This document shows positions 42,619 to 51,775 of a stretch of DNA of 64,000 bases, in pieces. Source of the DNA: Polyangiaceae bacterium (GTDB taxonomy: Bacteria; Myxococcota_A; Polyangia; Polyangiales; Polyangiaceae); NCBI GenBank assembly GCA_025937835.1, contig JAICQO010000021.1, forward strand, positions 1-64,000. The letters run 5' to 3'. Below the pieces are notes generated by a model. The model saw only the letters and a program-made list of their open reading frames with translations, made no database searches and was not told the DNA's origin. Every line of letters starts with the position of its first letter. Positions within the stretch are counted from its first letter, which is position 1. A program made the translations under genes and the position numbers.

Positions 42619-42719
42619 TGCCACGAAGGATACCATCGGCCGTGCCCGCCGAGAGTTGATGCCGGGCGAATGAATTGGAGCAGAGTGTCAGTGCGGGTGC
42701 GCCGGCACTGCGCTGGCAC

Positions 42720-43337
42720 TCAGAACCCGACGCCGACATGGCCCACCGCCAAGAGCCACGGACTTGCGTCCTCCGAGCCCCCGCCTGGCGTGGCCGGCAC
42801 GCAACCGATGGCGTCGATTCCCACGCGAGCGTCCACGCCCGCGACGGGCAAGAGGTATTCGACGCTGCCGCGTAGAACGCCGATGCCGAGCGTGGCCGTC
42901 TGTTCTTCGCGTTCGACGCGCGCCACCCCCACGCCCGCGCCGAGGATCGGGTGGAGCGCTCGACCTGCGCCGAAATCGATCCAGAGCTCCGCCGCGTATT
43001 GTGAGATGCCGTGCTCGGTGCTGGTGCGCACCCACGAGCCCGAAGCGCGCAGCCCTGCGGCGCGCGCTCCCACGTCGAGCGCGACGTAGAGGCCGCCATT
43101 TGTCTTCGGCTCGGCCACGCGCAGCGTCGGACCGACGCTCACGCGGACGGTGGACGGTTGTGTCGGGGACGGCTCCGAATACGGCGTGTACACCTCCGGG
43201 TTCGGAGCTTCGTATTCCTGCACCAAGGGTTGATCGGGCGGATCGGCAAATCCCGCTTCGGCGAGCGCGGCCCGCGGGAACCAGCAGACGGAGCCGAGCA
43301 GCAGCGAGAACCCGAACCGGCGCAGCGGGGAGGACAT
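42720..43337 (-). CDS. Secreted outer-membrane-barrel-like protein
   Basis: The 205-residue protein has a signal peptide cleaved after ALAEAG (about residue 26), a Pro/Glu-rich segment and a beta-strand-rich domain (VRVSVGPTLRVAEP, GGLYVALDVGARAAGLRASGSWV, YAAELWIDFGAG, ARVGIDAIGC). It ends in GVGF, a terminal aromatic residue typical of outer membrane barrels. GGGGAAACGCC precedes ATG 43337. Confidence 0.7.
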   Translation of the reverse strand: MSSPLRRFGFSLLLGSVCWFPRAALAEAGFADPPDQPLVQEYEAPNPEVYTPYSEPSPTQPSTVRVSVGPTLRVAEPKTNGGLYVALDVGARAAGLRASGSWVRTSTEHGISQYAAELWIDFGAGRALHPILGAGVGVARVEREEQTATLGIGVLRGSVEYLLPVAGVDARVGIDAIGCVPATPGGGSEDASPWLLAVGHVGVGF

Positions 43338-43504
43338 GGCGTTTCCCCATCAACGCGGGCATTCGAGCGTCCTTACACCCGAGCCCAGCGTGGAACGTTG
43401 CCCCTGTGTGTCAGGCGCGGACCGCGTGGAAACCGCCAGCACCGCGGATCCATCGGATTTTCTCGGAGTCGCGCTGTGGCACACCGACTGCAATGCCTGC
43501 GCTC

Positions 43505-43936
43505 ATGATTCGTACTCTGTCATCAGTAGTGGCGATGGCTGGCCTGGTCTCCGTCATCGCGTGCAACAAGCAGAACGAAAGCCACGACTCGGAGTATCCG
43601 GTCACGAGCTACGAGGAGCGCAAGGACAACGAGCTGCGTCCCGCGAGCCGCACGTCCTCCGCGGCCGAGTCGATCACCGAGGCGCGCTGCGCCCGTGAGC
43701 AGCGCTGCGAGAACATCGGAGCGGACAAGAAGTACTCCTCGTTCGCCGACTGTTCCGCGCGCATTCGCAACGACTGGAAGGACGAGCTCAACACGCGCGA
43801 ATGCCCTGGTGGCATCGATCAGAAGGAGCTCGACGAGTGCCTGGCGGCCGTCCGCGCGGAGGACTGCAACAGCCCGTTCGATACGCTCGGCCGACTCTCC
43901 GAGTGCACCGCCGGGCCGATCTGCCGCGGCGATTGA
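43505..43936 (+). CDS. DUF6184-like Cys-rich lipoprotein
   Basis: The 143-residue protein has a lipobox (VSVIAC, about residue 19) and eight further cysteines, with RCAREQRCENIGADKKYS, ECPGGIDQKELDECLAAVR and SECTAGPIC. This resembles the DUF6184 lipoproteins of myxobacteria, annotated by some resources as natural-product associated; no biosynthetic cluster is present here. ATG 43493 is an in-frame alternative that adds four residues. The spacing of Cys suggests disulfides outside the cytoplasm. Confidence 0.75.
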   Translation: MIRTLSSVVAMAGLVSVIACNKQNESHDSEYPVTSYEERKDNELRPASRTSSAAESITEARCAREQRCENIGADKKYSSFADCSARIRNDWKDELNTRECPGGIDQKELDECLAAVRAEDCNSPFDTLGRLSECTAGPICRGD

Positions 43937-44015
43937 CGCCATTCCCGGGCCTCGGAGCGCGAAAAACCGCGAGCGGGAAGCACCGTAGGCGCCTCTGGCG
44001 TTATGGTGTGCCCGC

Positions 44016-46940
44016 TTGCGACGTGCTCTCGAGGCCCTGATTTTCTGGTGTGCGCTGCTCGGGAGCGTGCTCCTGCTGCTCGGGCCAGGCGATAGCTCGG
44101 CCCGAGGGCTCGTGAGCCGCGTGGAGCAGCGGGCGCTCGAGAGCTTTCGGCTCTGTGTAAGCGTGCGCGCGCGATCCGGCCAAGGGGTACCGCTGGCCGA
44201 GCTACGCGCTTTCCACGAGCGTTCGACCCGCCTGTTCGAAGCCGCGGGCAGCGCACGCACGGAGGGTGGTCGTGCTTGCATCGACGACGTGCCGCGCGGC
44301 GTGTCGTGGTTGTTGGTCGACGCAGCGGGTTTTGCGCGAGCTTCCGCGAAGATAAACCTCAAGAGTGATCTAGAGCACGAGCTCACGCTGGACCCGGAGT
44401 CGAAGCTCGGGGTGCTGGTGCTCGACGAGCTCGGCGAAGCCATCCCGCGCGCGACGGTGCTCGTCACTGGCGCCGAGCCGCTGCCGTTCGGAGCCCTGAC
44501 CAACGCCGAAGGCAAGGCCGAGCTCGGCCGCCTGCCGCCCCCACCGTGGCGGGTGCGAGCGCATGCGATGGGCTTCGAGAGCGCGAGCAGCGAAGGCGTG
44601 GTGCGCGACCTGCGGCTCGTGTTGCGGCGGCTCGCGGCGATCGATGTACGGGTTCTTTCCGACGGAGCGCCGGTCGACGGCGCCGACGTGTTCATCGCGG
44701 GCTCGACGCTGTGGCCCGCGCGGCGAGCTCGAACGGACGCGGCCGGCATCGCCCGCATTCGTGGCCTGTCCGAGGGCAGCTACGATCTGCGCGCGAGCCA
44801 CGGGAACCTCGTGGCTCCGACTTTGCACGGCTTCGAGCTCGGCCGCGGCGTCACCGAGACGGTCACGCTCGAGCTTGCGCCCGGGCGACTCGTGACGGCG
44901 CTGGTCACGGACGGTGAATCGAATACCGCGCTCGGCGTGCCTGGCGCGGACGTGGTGCTCGTCGAAGCCGGCGTCGCGTCGTTCCCACTCCAGGGTCGTA
45001 CCAACAAGGACGGCAAGGTCACGCTCGGGCCGATCGCGCCGGGGCCCACCACGCTCTCGGCCCGCGCTACGGATTTCGTCGGCGGGCCGCTGGTGGTCGT
45101 CCCCGATGTCGTCACCGAGCCGGTGCGCGTGCCGCTGATCCGCGGCGGCCGGCTGCGCGGTGAGGTCGTGGACGATCGCGGCTTCCCGATCGAGGGCGCA
45201 GGCATCGAGATCATCGGCACCGATCGCTTCGGCTTGCCGATCGCGGAGACGCCGCTCGTGAATCGCTTCCGCGCCGTGCATTTCGAGTGGTCGCTGGGCG
45301 GCCCGCCCCCGCTCATCCCCGCGGGTGAGCTCGGCGTGATGCCGGGCCCCGTGCCGCCGATCCCGCACGGCCCCTTCGCGGCGAGCGTGCCCGCAACGAC
45401 CGCGAGCGGCGTCGCGGCGGAGCCGCCGCCTGCGCCGTGGATCACCAACCGAAGCGGCGAGTTCGACGCCCGGCCGATCACGCCGGGCCGCGTGCGTGCC
45501 CTGGTGCGCCATCCGGACTACGTCGAGACCACGAGCGAGCTCGTCACCGTCGGCTCGGGCGGGGAGGCGCGGGTCAAGGTGGTGTTGCTGCGCGGCGGTG
45601 GCGTCGACGGCCGCGTCCTCGACGACCGCGGTTTCCCGGTCGAGGGCGCTCAGGTGCTACTGGTCGCCGAGCGCGGCACCTTCGAGCGCCGCGAGCTCAC
45701 TCGCGGCGACGGCGCCTTCTCGTTCAGCGCCGCGCCGTCGCGCGTCACGCTGTCGGTGGCACGCCCCGAGGATCCCGGACGCCACGTGCTGGTGCGCGCG
45801 CTCGAGGTGCCGGAAAACGGCCGCGTCGAGCTCGATCTGACGCTGCCAAAGCCGCGCGAGGCCGTCCGCATCACGGTCGTCGACTCCCAGGATGCGCCAA
45901 TCGAGCTCGCCGAGGTGCGCGCGCTGTCGCTCGCCCCCGACGTCCCGCTGCGCAAGACGCTGTTCACGGGCGAGGACGGCCGGCTCGAGCTGCCCGACGC
46001 GGCAGGGCTCCCGCTGCGCCTGGTGGTCGACGCGCCGCACTTCTCTGCGATCGAGAAGACCTTCGACGCCGCGCCGGCCGAGGTTCGAGTGACGCTGGAC
46101 GCCGGCGTGCTGATCACGGGCCGCGTCACGGCCGTACGCGGCCGCAGCGGCGTGCCGAACGCGATCGTCAGCCTGCGCGGACCGGTCCAGCGCCGCAGCA
46201 CGAGCAGCGACGCGGACGGCTTCTTCCGCTTCGACTCGGTCGCGCCCGGGCCGATCGAGCTCCGCGTCTCACACCCCGACTACGCCGACGAGAGCCGCGG
46301 CTTCGAGGTCACGAGCACTGGTCGCGCCGACCGCCCGCTCGAGCTCGAACCGATCGATCTGGAAGAGCCCGGCTCGATCGAGGGCCGGGTGGTCGACGCC
46401 AACGGCAATCCGGTTTCGGGCGCGCGCGTCGGAGAAAACTTCGTGCCCACGTACGTACCGGAGGGCGCGTTGCCCGCGGGGATGGCGCTCAGCGACTCGA
46501 GCGGCGAGTTCGTGCTGCGCGGCTTGAAGCCAGGGCCGCGCCGGCTCTCCGCCTACGCCCCGGGCGTCGGCCGCGGCTCGGTCGACGCGGTCGAGGTCGT
46601 GGCCGGCCGCAGCGTGAGCGGCGTCACGGTCCGGCTGAGTGATCTGTCCGTCGAGAACGAACCGTTCGCGACGGGGGGTCTCGCAGTGACGCTCGGCGAA
46701 CAGCGCGACGGCGACGCGGTCTCCGTGGTGGTGGTCGATGTCAGCGCAGGCAGCGAAGCGGAGCGCGGCGGGCTACGCGCGAACGACGTGCTCACCCTGA
46801 TCGACGGTCAAAGGCCGAGCTCGATGAACGACGCGCGGGTGCGCCTCGCAGGCCGCGCCGGCACCGACGTCGTGCTCGAAGTCTCCCGCACCGACGGCCC
46901 GGTCCGACTGCGCATCACGCGCCAGGCCATCCGCCGCTAG
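44016..46940 (+). CDS. Large exported protein with carboxypeptidase-regulatory-like repeats and C-terminal PDZ
   Basis: The 974-residue protein has a signal anchor (about 8-27), then a string of beta-sandwich CarboxypepD_reg-like modules. They repeat the pattern V-x-D-x-x-G-x-P-I/V-x-G-A, as in VVDDRGFPIEGAGIEI, VLDDRGFPVEGAQVLL and VVDANGNPVSGARVGE. A Pro-rich insert occurs near 430-470. The last about 85 residues form a PDZ domain (SEAERGGLRANDVLTLIDGQ). The start is TTG 44016, the only codon that exposes the membrane segment in frame. It probably scaffolds protein contacts in the envelope. Confidence 0.8.
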   Translation: MRRALEALIFWCALLGSVLLLLGPGDSSARGLVSRVEQRALESFRLCVSVRARSGQGVPLAELRAFHERSTRLFEAAGSARTEGGRACIDDVPRGVSWLLVDAAGFARASAKINLKSDLEHELTLDPESKLGVLVLDELGEAIPRATVLVTGAEPLPFGALTNAEGKAELGRLPPPPWRVRAHAMGFESASSEGVVRDLRLVLRRLAAIDVRVLSDGAPVDGADVFIAGSTLWPARRARTDAAGIARIRGLSEGSYDLRASHGNLVAPTLHGFELGRGVTETVTLELAPGRLVTALVTDGESNTALGVPGADVVLVEAGVASFPLQGRTNKDGKVTLGPIAPGPTTLSARATDFVGGPLVVVPDVVTEPVRVPLIRGGRLRGEVVDDRGFPIEGAGIEIIGTDRFGLPIAETPLVNRFRAVHFEWSLGGPPPLIPAGELGVMPGPVPPIPHGPFAASVPATTASGVAAEPPPAPWITNRSGEFDARPITPGRVRALVRHPDYVETTSELVTVGSGGEARVKVVLLRGGGVDGRVLDDRGFPVEGAQVLLVAERGTFERRELTRGDGAFSFSAAPSRVTLSVARPEDPGRHVLVRALEVPENGRVELDLTLPKPREAVRITVVDSQDAPIELAEVRALSLAPDVPLRKTLFTGEDGRLELPDAAGLPLRLVVDAPHFSAIEKTFDAAPAEVRVTLDAGVLITGRVTAVRGRSGVPNAIVSLRGPVQRRSTSSDADGFFRFDSVAPGPIELRVSHPDYADESRGFEVTSTGRADRPLELEPIDLEEPGSIEGRVVDANGNPVSGARVGENFVPTYVPEGALPAGMALSDSSGEFVLRGLKPGPRRLSAYAPGVGRGSVDAVEVVAGRSVSGVTVRLSDLSVENEPFATGGLAVTLGEQRDGDAVSVVVVDVSAGSEAERGGLRANDVLTLIDGQRPSSMNDARVRLAGRAGTDVVLEVSRTDGPVRLRITRQAIRR

Positions 46941-46984
46941 CCACTTCACCGCCAGCTCAACCGCGGAGACGTCGCTTCGGCGCG

Positions 46985-47125
46985 TCAGTTCTTCTGCTCG
47001 GAATCCAGGCGATCGGTCGGCTCGGTCTCGTCGCCGGGCGACAACAAGAACAGGAGCGGGATGGTGCCCATCGCCAACAGCATGGTGCCGATGATCTTCG
47101 CGAGCGTGACGAGCCCAGGTTCCAT
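46985..47125 (-). CDS. Small single-pass membrane protein
   Basis: The 46-residue protein has one hydrophobic helix (about residues 7-27, IIGTMLLAMGTIPLLFLL) and an acidic C-terminal tail (DETEPTDRLDSEQKN). Longer in-frame starts exist, but ATG 47125 gives a compact membrane microprotein and avoids an implausible Arg/Cys-rich N-terminus. I do not recognise it. Confidence 0.5.
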   Translation of the reverse strand: MEPGLVTLAKIIGTMLLAMGTIPLLFLLSPGDETEPTDRLDSEQKN

Positions 47126-47288
47126 AACGGGCCGGACCCTAGCGCGGATCTGCCGAAGTCGCAGACAAAAACGCCGAGGCCGCTCGCCCCCGCAGGATTC
47201 ATGCGGCGGACGTGCGGCGAGGTACGAGCCGTCGCAGAAATTCAGACGGCGGCGACTCGGCGCGGGCCTTGCACAGACACCGAGCGCC

Positions 47289-47696
47289 ATGCCGTTGTTC
47301 CGCTCCCGAGCTCCCCGTTCCACGACGCCGATCGTCGCCACCGTACTCGTGGTCGATGACGATCTGATCGTCGGCCGGAGCTTGTGTCGAGCTCTGCAAG
47401 CTCTGAGACCCGATTTTCGAGTCGAGTTCGCGCTCAGCGGCGAGGCCGCGCTCTCGATGCTCGCCGCCAGCCGCTACGACGTCGTCGTCACCGACCTCGA
47501 GATGGGCCGCGTCAGCGGCGCGGATCTGCTCCGAATCCTTGCACGCGACTACCCCGCGGTGCGCCGCATCGTGCACTCGTCCCATACCGAGGCGAGCCAA
47601 ATGCACGATCTGAGACAGTTGGTACACGCGGTCCTGGAGAAGCCGGCGAGGCCGGGGGAGCTGCTGGAAGCGGTGGAGATGGTCCTGCGGGCATGA
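47289..47696 (+). CDS. Single-domain response regulator
   Basis: The 135-residue protein is a receiver domain only: VVDDDLIVGRSL (acidic pocket), phosphoacceptor Asp in VVVTDLEM (about residue 68), RIVHSSHTEA (switch Ser/Thr) and the conserved Lys in VLEKPARPGEL. It lacks an output domain and so acts like CheY-type or phosphorelay regulators. No histidine kinase is adjacent. A hairpin with T-rich tail follows 85 nt after the stop. Confidence 0.9.
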   Translation: MPLFRSRAPRSTTPIVATVLVVDDDLIVGRSLCRALQALRPDFRVEFALSGEAALSMLAASRYDVVVTDLEMGRVSGADLLRILARDYPAVRRIVHSSHTEASQMHDLRQLVHAVLEKPARPGELLEAVEMVLRA

Positions 47697-47780
47697 GGGT
47701 GACTGCAGGCGCTGAAGGTCTTTCTTTTGGGGTTCGGTCCCTGGGCCCCCTGGCGACTGTTCTTTACTGAAACCAGGCCC

Positions 47781-47802
47781 CCGGCCTCGCCGGGCTTTGT
47801 TC
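47781..47802 (+). terminator. Intrinsic terminator candidate after the response regulator
   Basis: CCCGGC (47781-47786), CTC loop, GCCGGG (47790-47795), then CTTTGTT. The same 15-nt hairpin is found on the minus strand at 20885-20899. Confidence 0.6.
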
Positions 47803-47968
47803 CTGGAGTGCGCCGCTAGGGGTGATCGTGATCTGCTACGGGCAAGGGGTGAAGCGCGTGCTCTGGGTGTCTGGACGGCTTTGACGTCTTCGCTTGATGA
47901 CCTTGCACGACTGAAATAGCTGAGTTCAGGGGTGCACTTCGCGGCTCGGCTGGGCAAGATTCGGCTCG

Positions 47969-49582
47969 ATGGGTCAACCGTGGGATACGCGGCGGAAGCT
48001 CTTGATGGGGGGCGGTGCGGCGCTCGTGGCAGTGGGGGCGGGGGTTGCGTTCTGGCCGAGTGACGAAGACCGCGTGGCGTATCCGTTCGCGCGGCGGCTT
48101 ACGGGGAAGCATCAGGCGCTGTGGGATGTGAAGGCCGAGGATTTGTCGGAGGCGAGCGGCGACGATGCGGAGCGGCTGGAGCAATTGCTGCCGCAGCTCG
48201 ATCGCGCGGTCGCGACGCTGGAGCAGCTCGAGCCGCGGCTCGCCAACGCGCAGGTCGGTGAGCTCGGCGCTGGTGATCGGGACCGATTGCGCGAGCTCTG
48301 GTTCCAGATGTTCGAGCCGATCCTGGCGATCGACGCGATCAAGAGCCGCTACGCGGGCTGGTGGGGGCTCGATTATCAGCGAGAGCCAGGGCTGCACGCG
48401 CGCGCCTATGCGCTGTGCTTCGCGTCGTTGTGCGGTCAGGTCGACGCGGGGCTGCGGCTGCTGGCGGCGATCGCGGACAAGAAGCTCCTGCCCGTGCTGT
48501 TCGACGAAGAGATGCCCAACGTCGGGCTGCCGGCGCGCACCTTCAGCGGCTTGCGCGCGCGCATCGGTCGCACCCGCGATCTGTGGCTCTTGCCGCTCGG
48601 AGACGAGTGGTACGAGCGATGGATCCTGGCGCACGTTCAGAAGGACGCGAAGCTCGGCGAGGTCTCGAAGCTGCTCGACACGCTGCGAGCCCGCGCCAAG
48701 AAGCGAGTCTGGACCCCGACGTCCCAGGGCGTCTCGAACAAGGTCGACGTCGTGCGCGGCGAGCTGTTCGCGCGCTGGTTCCCACTGCAGAAGGGCCTCG
48801 CCGAGTGGGCCGGCGACACGCGCTTCGCCCGCGCAGAGCGCCGCCTGATCGACGACGCGGCGCTCTCCACCTTCCACGAAAAGCTCGAGCCGGGCGACAT
48901 CATCCTCGAGCGCCGCAACTGGTACCTCTCGAACGTCGGGCTGCCCGGCTTCTGGCCGCACGCCGCGCTGTACGTCGGCACGCAACCGCAGATCCTGAAA
49001 GCTCTGGCTGAAGAGCCCGACGTCCGGCAAGCCTTCGGCGACTTGCGCGCTCACTATCAGAAGCTCGCGCCCAAGGCCTGGGCGTCGCTCGCCGAGCGCG
49101 ACCACGGCGGCCACGCACACTGCATTCTGGAAGCGGTCAGCGAAGGCGTGGTTGCGGCTTCGCTCGAGCACTCCTGCGGCGCCGACTACGTCGCGGCGCT
49201 CCGCCCGCGCTTGCCGCCCGCCGTGCGCGCCCGCGCCATCGGCCGCGCCCTCACCTTCTGGGGCCGCCCCTACGACTTCAATTTCGACTTCCTCACCGAC
49301 GACCAGGTCGTGTGCTCCGAGCTCGTGGTGAAGGCGTACGAGAAGCTCGGCAACGACGACCCCGGCCTTTCCGTTCCCTATGTCGAGCTGGTGGGCCGCC
49401 GCGCCGTGCCTCCGACGGAAATCGTGCGCCTGTTCCGCGATCAGAGGAACGCTCCCAACCGCCAGCTCGACTTCGTCTATTTCCTCGAAGGCCGCGAATC
49501 CGAGCGGAAAGCCGTGGTGGCGGACGCAGATGCCCTGGCCAGCACCTGCGACCGCCCGAAGTGGGACCTCGTTCAACCCTGA
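47969..49582 (+). CDS. YiiX-like (permuted papain-fold) hydrolase with N-terminal membrane segment
   Basis: The 537-residue protein has a basic RRKLL start and a hydrophobic segment (about 13-30). A helical domain follows (about 60-300), then a permuted NlpC/P60-type domain (about 310-480). The latter shows GDIILERRNW, FWPHAALYVG (active-site His) and DDQVVCSELVVKAYEKLG (active-site Cys), as in YiiX/YebB (PF05708). Members hydrolyse amide bonds in peptides or lipids. The large helical N-terminal part is unusual for the family. Confidence 0.82.
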   Translation: MGQPWDTRRKLLMGGGAALVAVGAGVAFWPSDEDRVAYPFARRLTGKHQALWDVKAEDLSEASGDDAERLEQLLPQLDRAVATLEQLEPRLANAQVGELGAGDRDRLRELWFQMFEPILAIDAIKSRYAGWWGLDYQREPGLHARAYALCFASLCGQVDAGLRLLAAIADKKLLPVLFDEEMPNVGLPARTFSGLRARIGRTRDLWLLPLGDEWYERWILAHVQKDAKLGEVSKLLDTLRARAKKRVWTPTSQGVSNKVDVVRGELFARWFPLQKGLAEWAGDTRFARAERRLIDDAALSTFHEKLEPGDIILERRNWYLSNVGLPGFWPHAALYVGTQPQILKALAEEPDVRQAFGDLRAHYQKLAPKAWASLAERDHGGHAHCILEAVSEGVVAASLEHSCGADYVAALRPRLPPAVRARAIGRALTFWGRPYDFNFDFLTDDQVVCSELVVKAYEKLGNDDPGLSVPYVELVGRRAVPPTEIVRLFRDQRNAPNRQLDFVYFLEGRESERKAVVADADALASTCDRPKWDLVQP

Positions 49583-49605
49583 GGACCACGCTTACGCCTT
49601 TCGAC

Positions 49606-50955
49606 TCATGCCGCGCGGTCGAGCAGCACCTCTTGCTCCGCTCGCAGCGTGGCTTCGATGCGCTTCGCGTGCCAGCGCTCCCAGAGCCGTTGGACGCGCG
49701 CGCGATTGCGCTCGACGTAGGCGGCGCCCACGATCAGTGCAATGCCCGTGACCGTCAGGGTCACCCAGCGCACGAGGTTGTCCTCGTGGATGGCCAGCCA
49801 CACTTCGCTGCCGACGCCGTACAGCGCCACGATCGCGCCGCACGCGGTCCAGACGCGCGACCCGGTTCCGGCTGCGCACACGGCTACCAGCGTGCCGCTG
49901 ACGATGCAGATCAAGGCCGAGATCGTGCTGAGACCGGCCATACAAGCCACGAGCGTGCTGCCGAGGCCGACCACGGCGGCCGCGCTGACCAGCGCCTTTC
50001 TCAGGAGCTCCGCGCGCAGCGAGCTCATGAAGAACAGCACCGCGAGCGGCACGCCCAACAGCAGCGCTTGCAGGGACGAGTAGTACTCCTTGTCCGTCAG
50101 CGCGATCCAGCACAGCAGCCAGCCGGCGCCGGACAGCGCCGCCACGGCGAGCGCGCCGAGGTCACGGTTCACGCGATCGCGCACGCGCGAAAGCATCAGC
50201 CACACCATCGCCGCGGCCACCAGCAGCAGCCCGCCCAGGAACGGCAGGCGCACCGGATACAGGTAGACGACGCGCCCGATCACGATCAGCGGCGCGATGA
50301 AGGGCATCGCGCGCGCAAGCCGGCCCTCCAGGGTGTCGAGCCGAGAGCTCCGCGACAGCCTCGACTGATCGAAGGCGAGCAGCCCGATCAGCGCCGCTCC
50401 CGCCATCGCGATCATCAGATCGGGTGTGCGGACCGGAAGCAGCAGCAGTGAGATCGACGCCAGGAACGCCAGCGTGAGCGACGCCGCGCGCTTGCGAGCC
50501 AGCGCCAGGAACGAGACGAACGAGAGCGGCGCCAAGATCGCGAGCGAGAGCCCGAGCGCGAGCAGGGCGGAGGTCAAGCTCGGCGCGATCCAGCGCACGT
50601 ACGAGGGCAGGTCCAGCGGCGTGTCCCACGGGTGCACCTGCGAGTAGAGCAGCGCGCCACAGACCGTGAAGCAGATCGGCACCGTGCCCAACACCAGCGC
50701 GAGCAGCGTGCGCGCGGAGCGGCTCTCTCGCACGGTGATGCCGACGAACCAGGCCGTGCCGAACAGGAACAAGGACTGCGTGACTAGCATCGCGTAGCGG
50801 ATCAGGTCGTTGCCGGACTCCACCCAGTTTTGCAGCATGAAGGTCGACGCCGCGGCGACCACCAGCACCGCGCCCGCGATCCTGAGCGCGCGCGTGAAGG
50901 CCTCGGCATCGAAGCCGCCCGGCTTCCTCTGCGCCGGAATGGGCTCGGGGCTCAT
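49606..50955 (-). CDS. Polytopic membrane protein coupled to pspA-like gene
   Basis: The 449-residue protein has 12 or so predicted membrane segments (for example ILAPLSFVSFLALA, LMIAMAGAALIGLLAF, ALICIVSGTLVAVCAAG) and a basic C-terminal tail. I recognise no family motif. It starts with ATG overlapping the pspA-like stop (ATGA), so it should be made in proportion to PspA and may be the membrane target of the stress module. Confidence 0.75.
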   Translation of the reverse strand: MSPEPIPAQRKPGGFDAEAFTRALRIAGAVLVVAAASTFMLQNWVESGNDLIRYAMLVTQSLFLFGTAWFVGITVRESRSARTLLALVLGTVPICFTVCGALLYSQVHPWDTPLDLPSYVRWIAPSLTSALLALGLSLAILAPLSFVSFLALARKRAASLTLAFLASISLLLLPVRTPDLMIAMAGAALIGLLAFDQSRLSRSSRLDTLEGRLARAMPFIAPLIVIGRVVYLYPVRLPFLGGLLLVAAAMVWLMLSRVRDRVNRDLGALAVAALSGAGWLLCWIALTDKEYYSSLQALLLGVPLAVLFFMSSLRAELLRKALVSAAAVVGLGSTLVACMAGLSTISALICIVSGTLVAVCAAGTGSRVWTACGAIVALYGVGSEVWLAIHEDNLVRWVTLTVTGIALIVGAAYVERNRARVQRLWERWHAKRIEATLRAEQEVLLDRAA

Positions 50956-51617
50956 CGTGCCTCCTCCTCGACCGAAGACTCGGAAGAGACCTTGAGCTCG
51001 TTGAGCTCGAGCCTGAGCGACGCTTCTTCCTCCGCGCTCGTGAGCTCCTCGTCGAGCGTATCGACCGGCACGCGCACGCAGCCGCCCAGGACCTCATTTT
51101 CGGACACGCGCAGCTCCCAGCGCTCGAAGATCTCGGTGATCTCGCTGCCACAGAGCTCGCCCTGGCCGTACACGATGGTCATGGCCTCGGCGCGCGACTG
51201 GCGCGTGCGCATGGTGTTGCGTTGCTGGCGGAGCTCGACCACGCGCTGCTCGAGCGTGCGGATGTCGGAGGCGAGCTGGTGCTCGACCCGCTCGTGGTCC
51301 AGCAATTGACGGTCGAGCTCGAGGCTGCGCGTCTCGCTGCGCTTGCAGCGACGCAGGCACTCGAGCGCGCGCTTCTCGTCCTCTTCGCGCCTGGCGCGCT
51401 CGCGCCAGCGCTTGGCTGCCTCGCGTTCCTGCCCGAGCGACTGGCGGAGCGCCACGCCGTCGCGCTCGACACGCTGGAGCTGCACCTTGGAGCGCAGCAC
51501 ACCGCGCTCGAGCTCACGCAACGCGCTCGCCACCTGCGCTTCGTGGTTTTCTACCTGAGAGATCACGCTGTCGATGCTGGCCACGAATCCGCTGGACCAG
51601 CGCTTCCAAAGAGTCAT
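50952..51617 (-). CDS. PspA/IM30 family phage-shock protein homologue
   Basis: The 221-residue protein is a long coiled coil with the N-terminal MTLWKRWSSGFVASIDSVISQVENHEAQV pattern of PspA/IM30 (amphipathic helix then KR-rich heptads), followed by heptads (LGQEREAAKRWRERAR, RKCKR-type basic repeats, LDRQLLDHERVEHQL) and an acidic tail. PspA binds stressed membranes and buffers proton leakage. ATG 51617 follows GAGGAGGCTCGTG. A sigma54 promoter lies 35 nt upstream of the start, and the next gene on the other strand is a sigma54 activator. Confidence 0.85.
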   Translation of the reverse strand: MTLWKRWSSGFVASIDSVISQVENHEAQVASALRELERGVLRSKVQLQRVERDGVALRQSLGQEREAAKRWRERARREEDEKRALECLRRCKRSETRSLELDRQLLDHERVEHQLASDIRTLEQRVVELRQQRNTMRTRQSRAEAMTIVYGQGELCGSEITEIFERWELRVSENEVLGGCVRVPVDTLDEELTSAEEEASLRLELNELKVSSESSVEEEAR

Positions 51618-51663
51618 CACGAGCCTCCTCGCTCCACCGCGGAGCAGTTGTGGCCGTGCCTTC

Positions 51664-51679
51664 AGCAAGGCATGCGCCA
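51664..51679 (-). promoter_or_regulatory. Sigma54 (-24/-12) promoter of the pspA-like operon
   Basis: On the minus strand TGGCGCATGCCTTGCT matches the consensus TGGCACGNNNNTTGCW at all positions except G for A at 5 and A for G at 7. GG and GC are spaced 10 bp apart as required. Transcription would begin near 51652, leaving a 35-nt leader with the ribosome binding site. Confidence 0.75.
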
Positions 51680-51755
51680 GCGCCGCTCAAACCTGGAAGA
51701 GCCGGTTATTGCTCAGGAAAGACTCGACCCCAGATTCTGCCTGCTGTCCCTCTGT

Positions 51756-51771
51756 TGTACAGCGATGTACA
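51756..51771. promoter_or_regulatory. TGTACA-N4-TGTACA palindromic pair, candidate operator
   Basis: Two TGTACA hexamers (51756-51761, 51766-51771) are separated by GCGA, making a near-perfect dyad 5 bp before the activator ATG. It overlaps where a ribosome binding site should be and could be an autoregulatory site. Confidence 0.45.
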
Positions 51772-51775
51772 TTGG

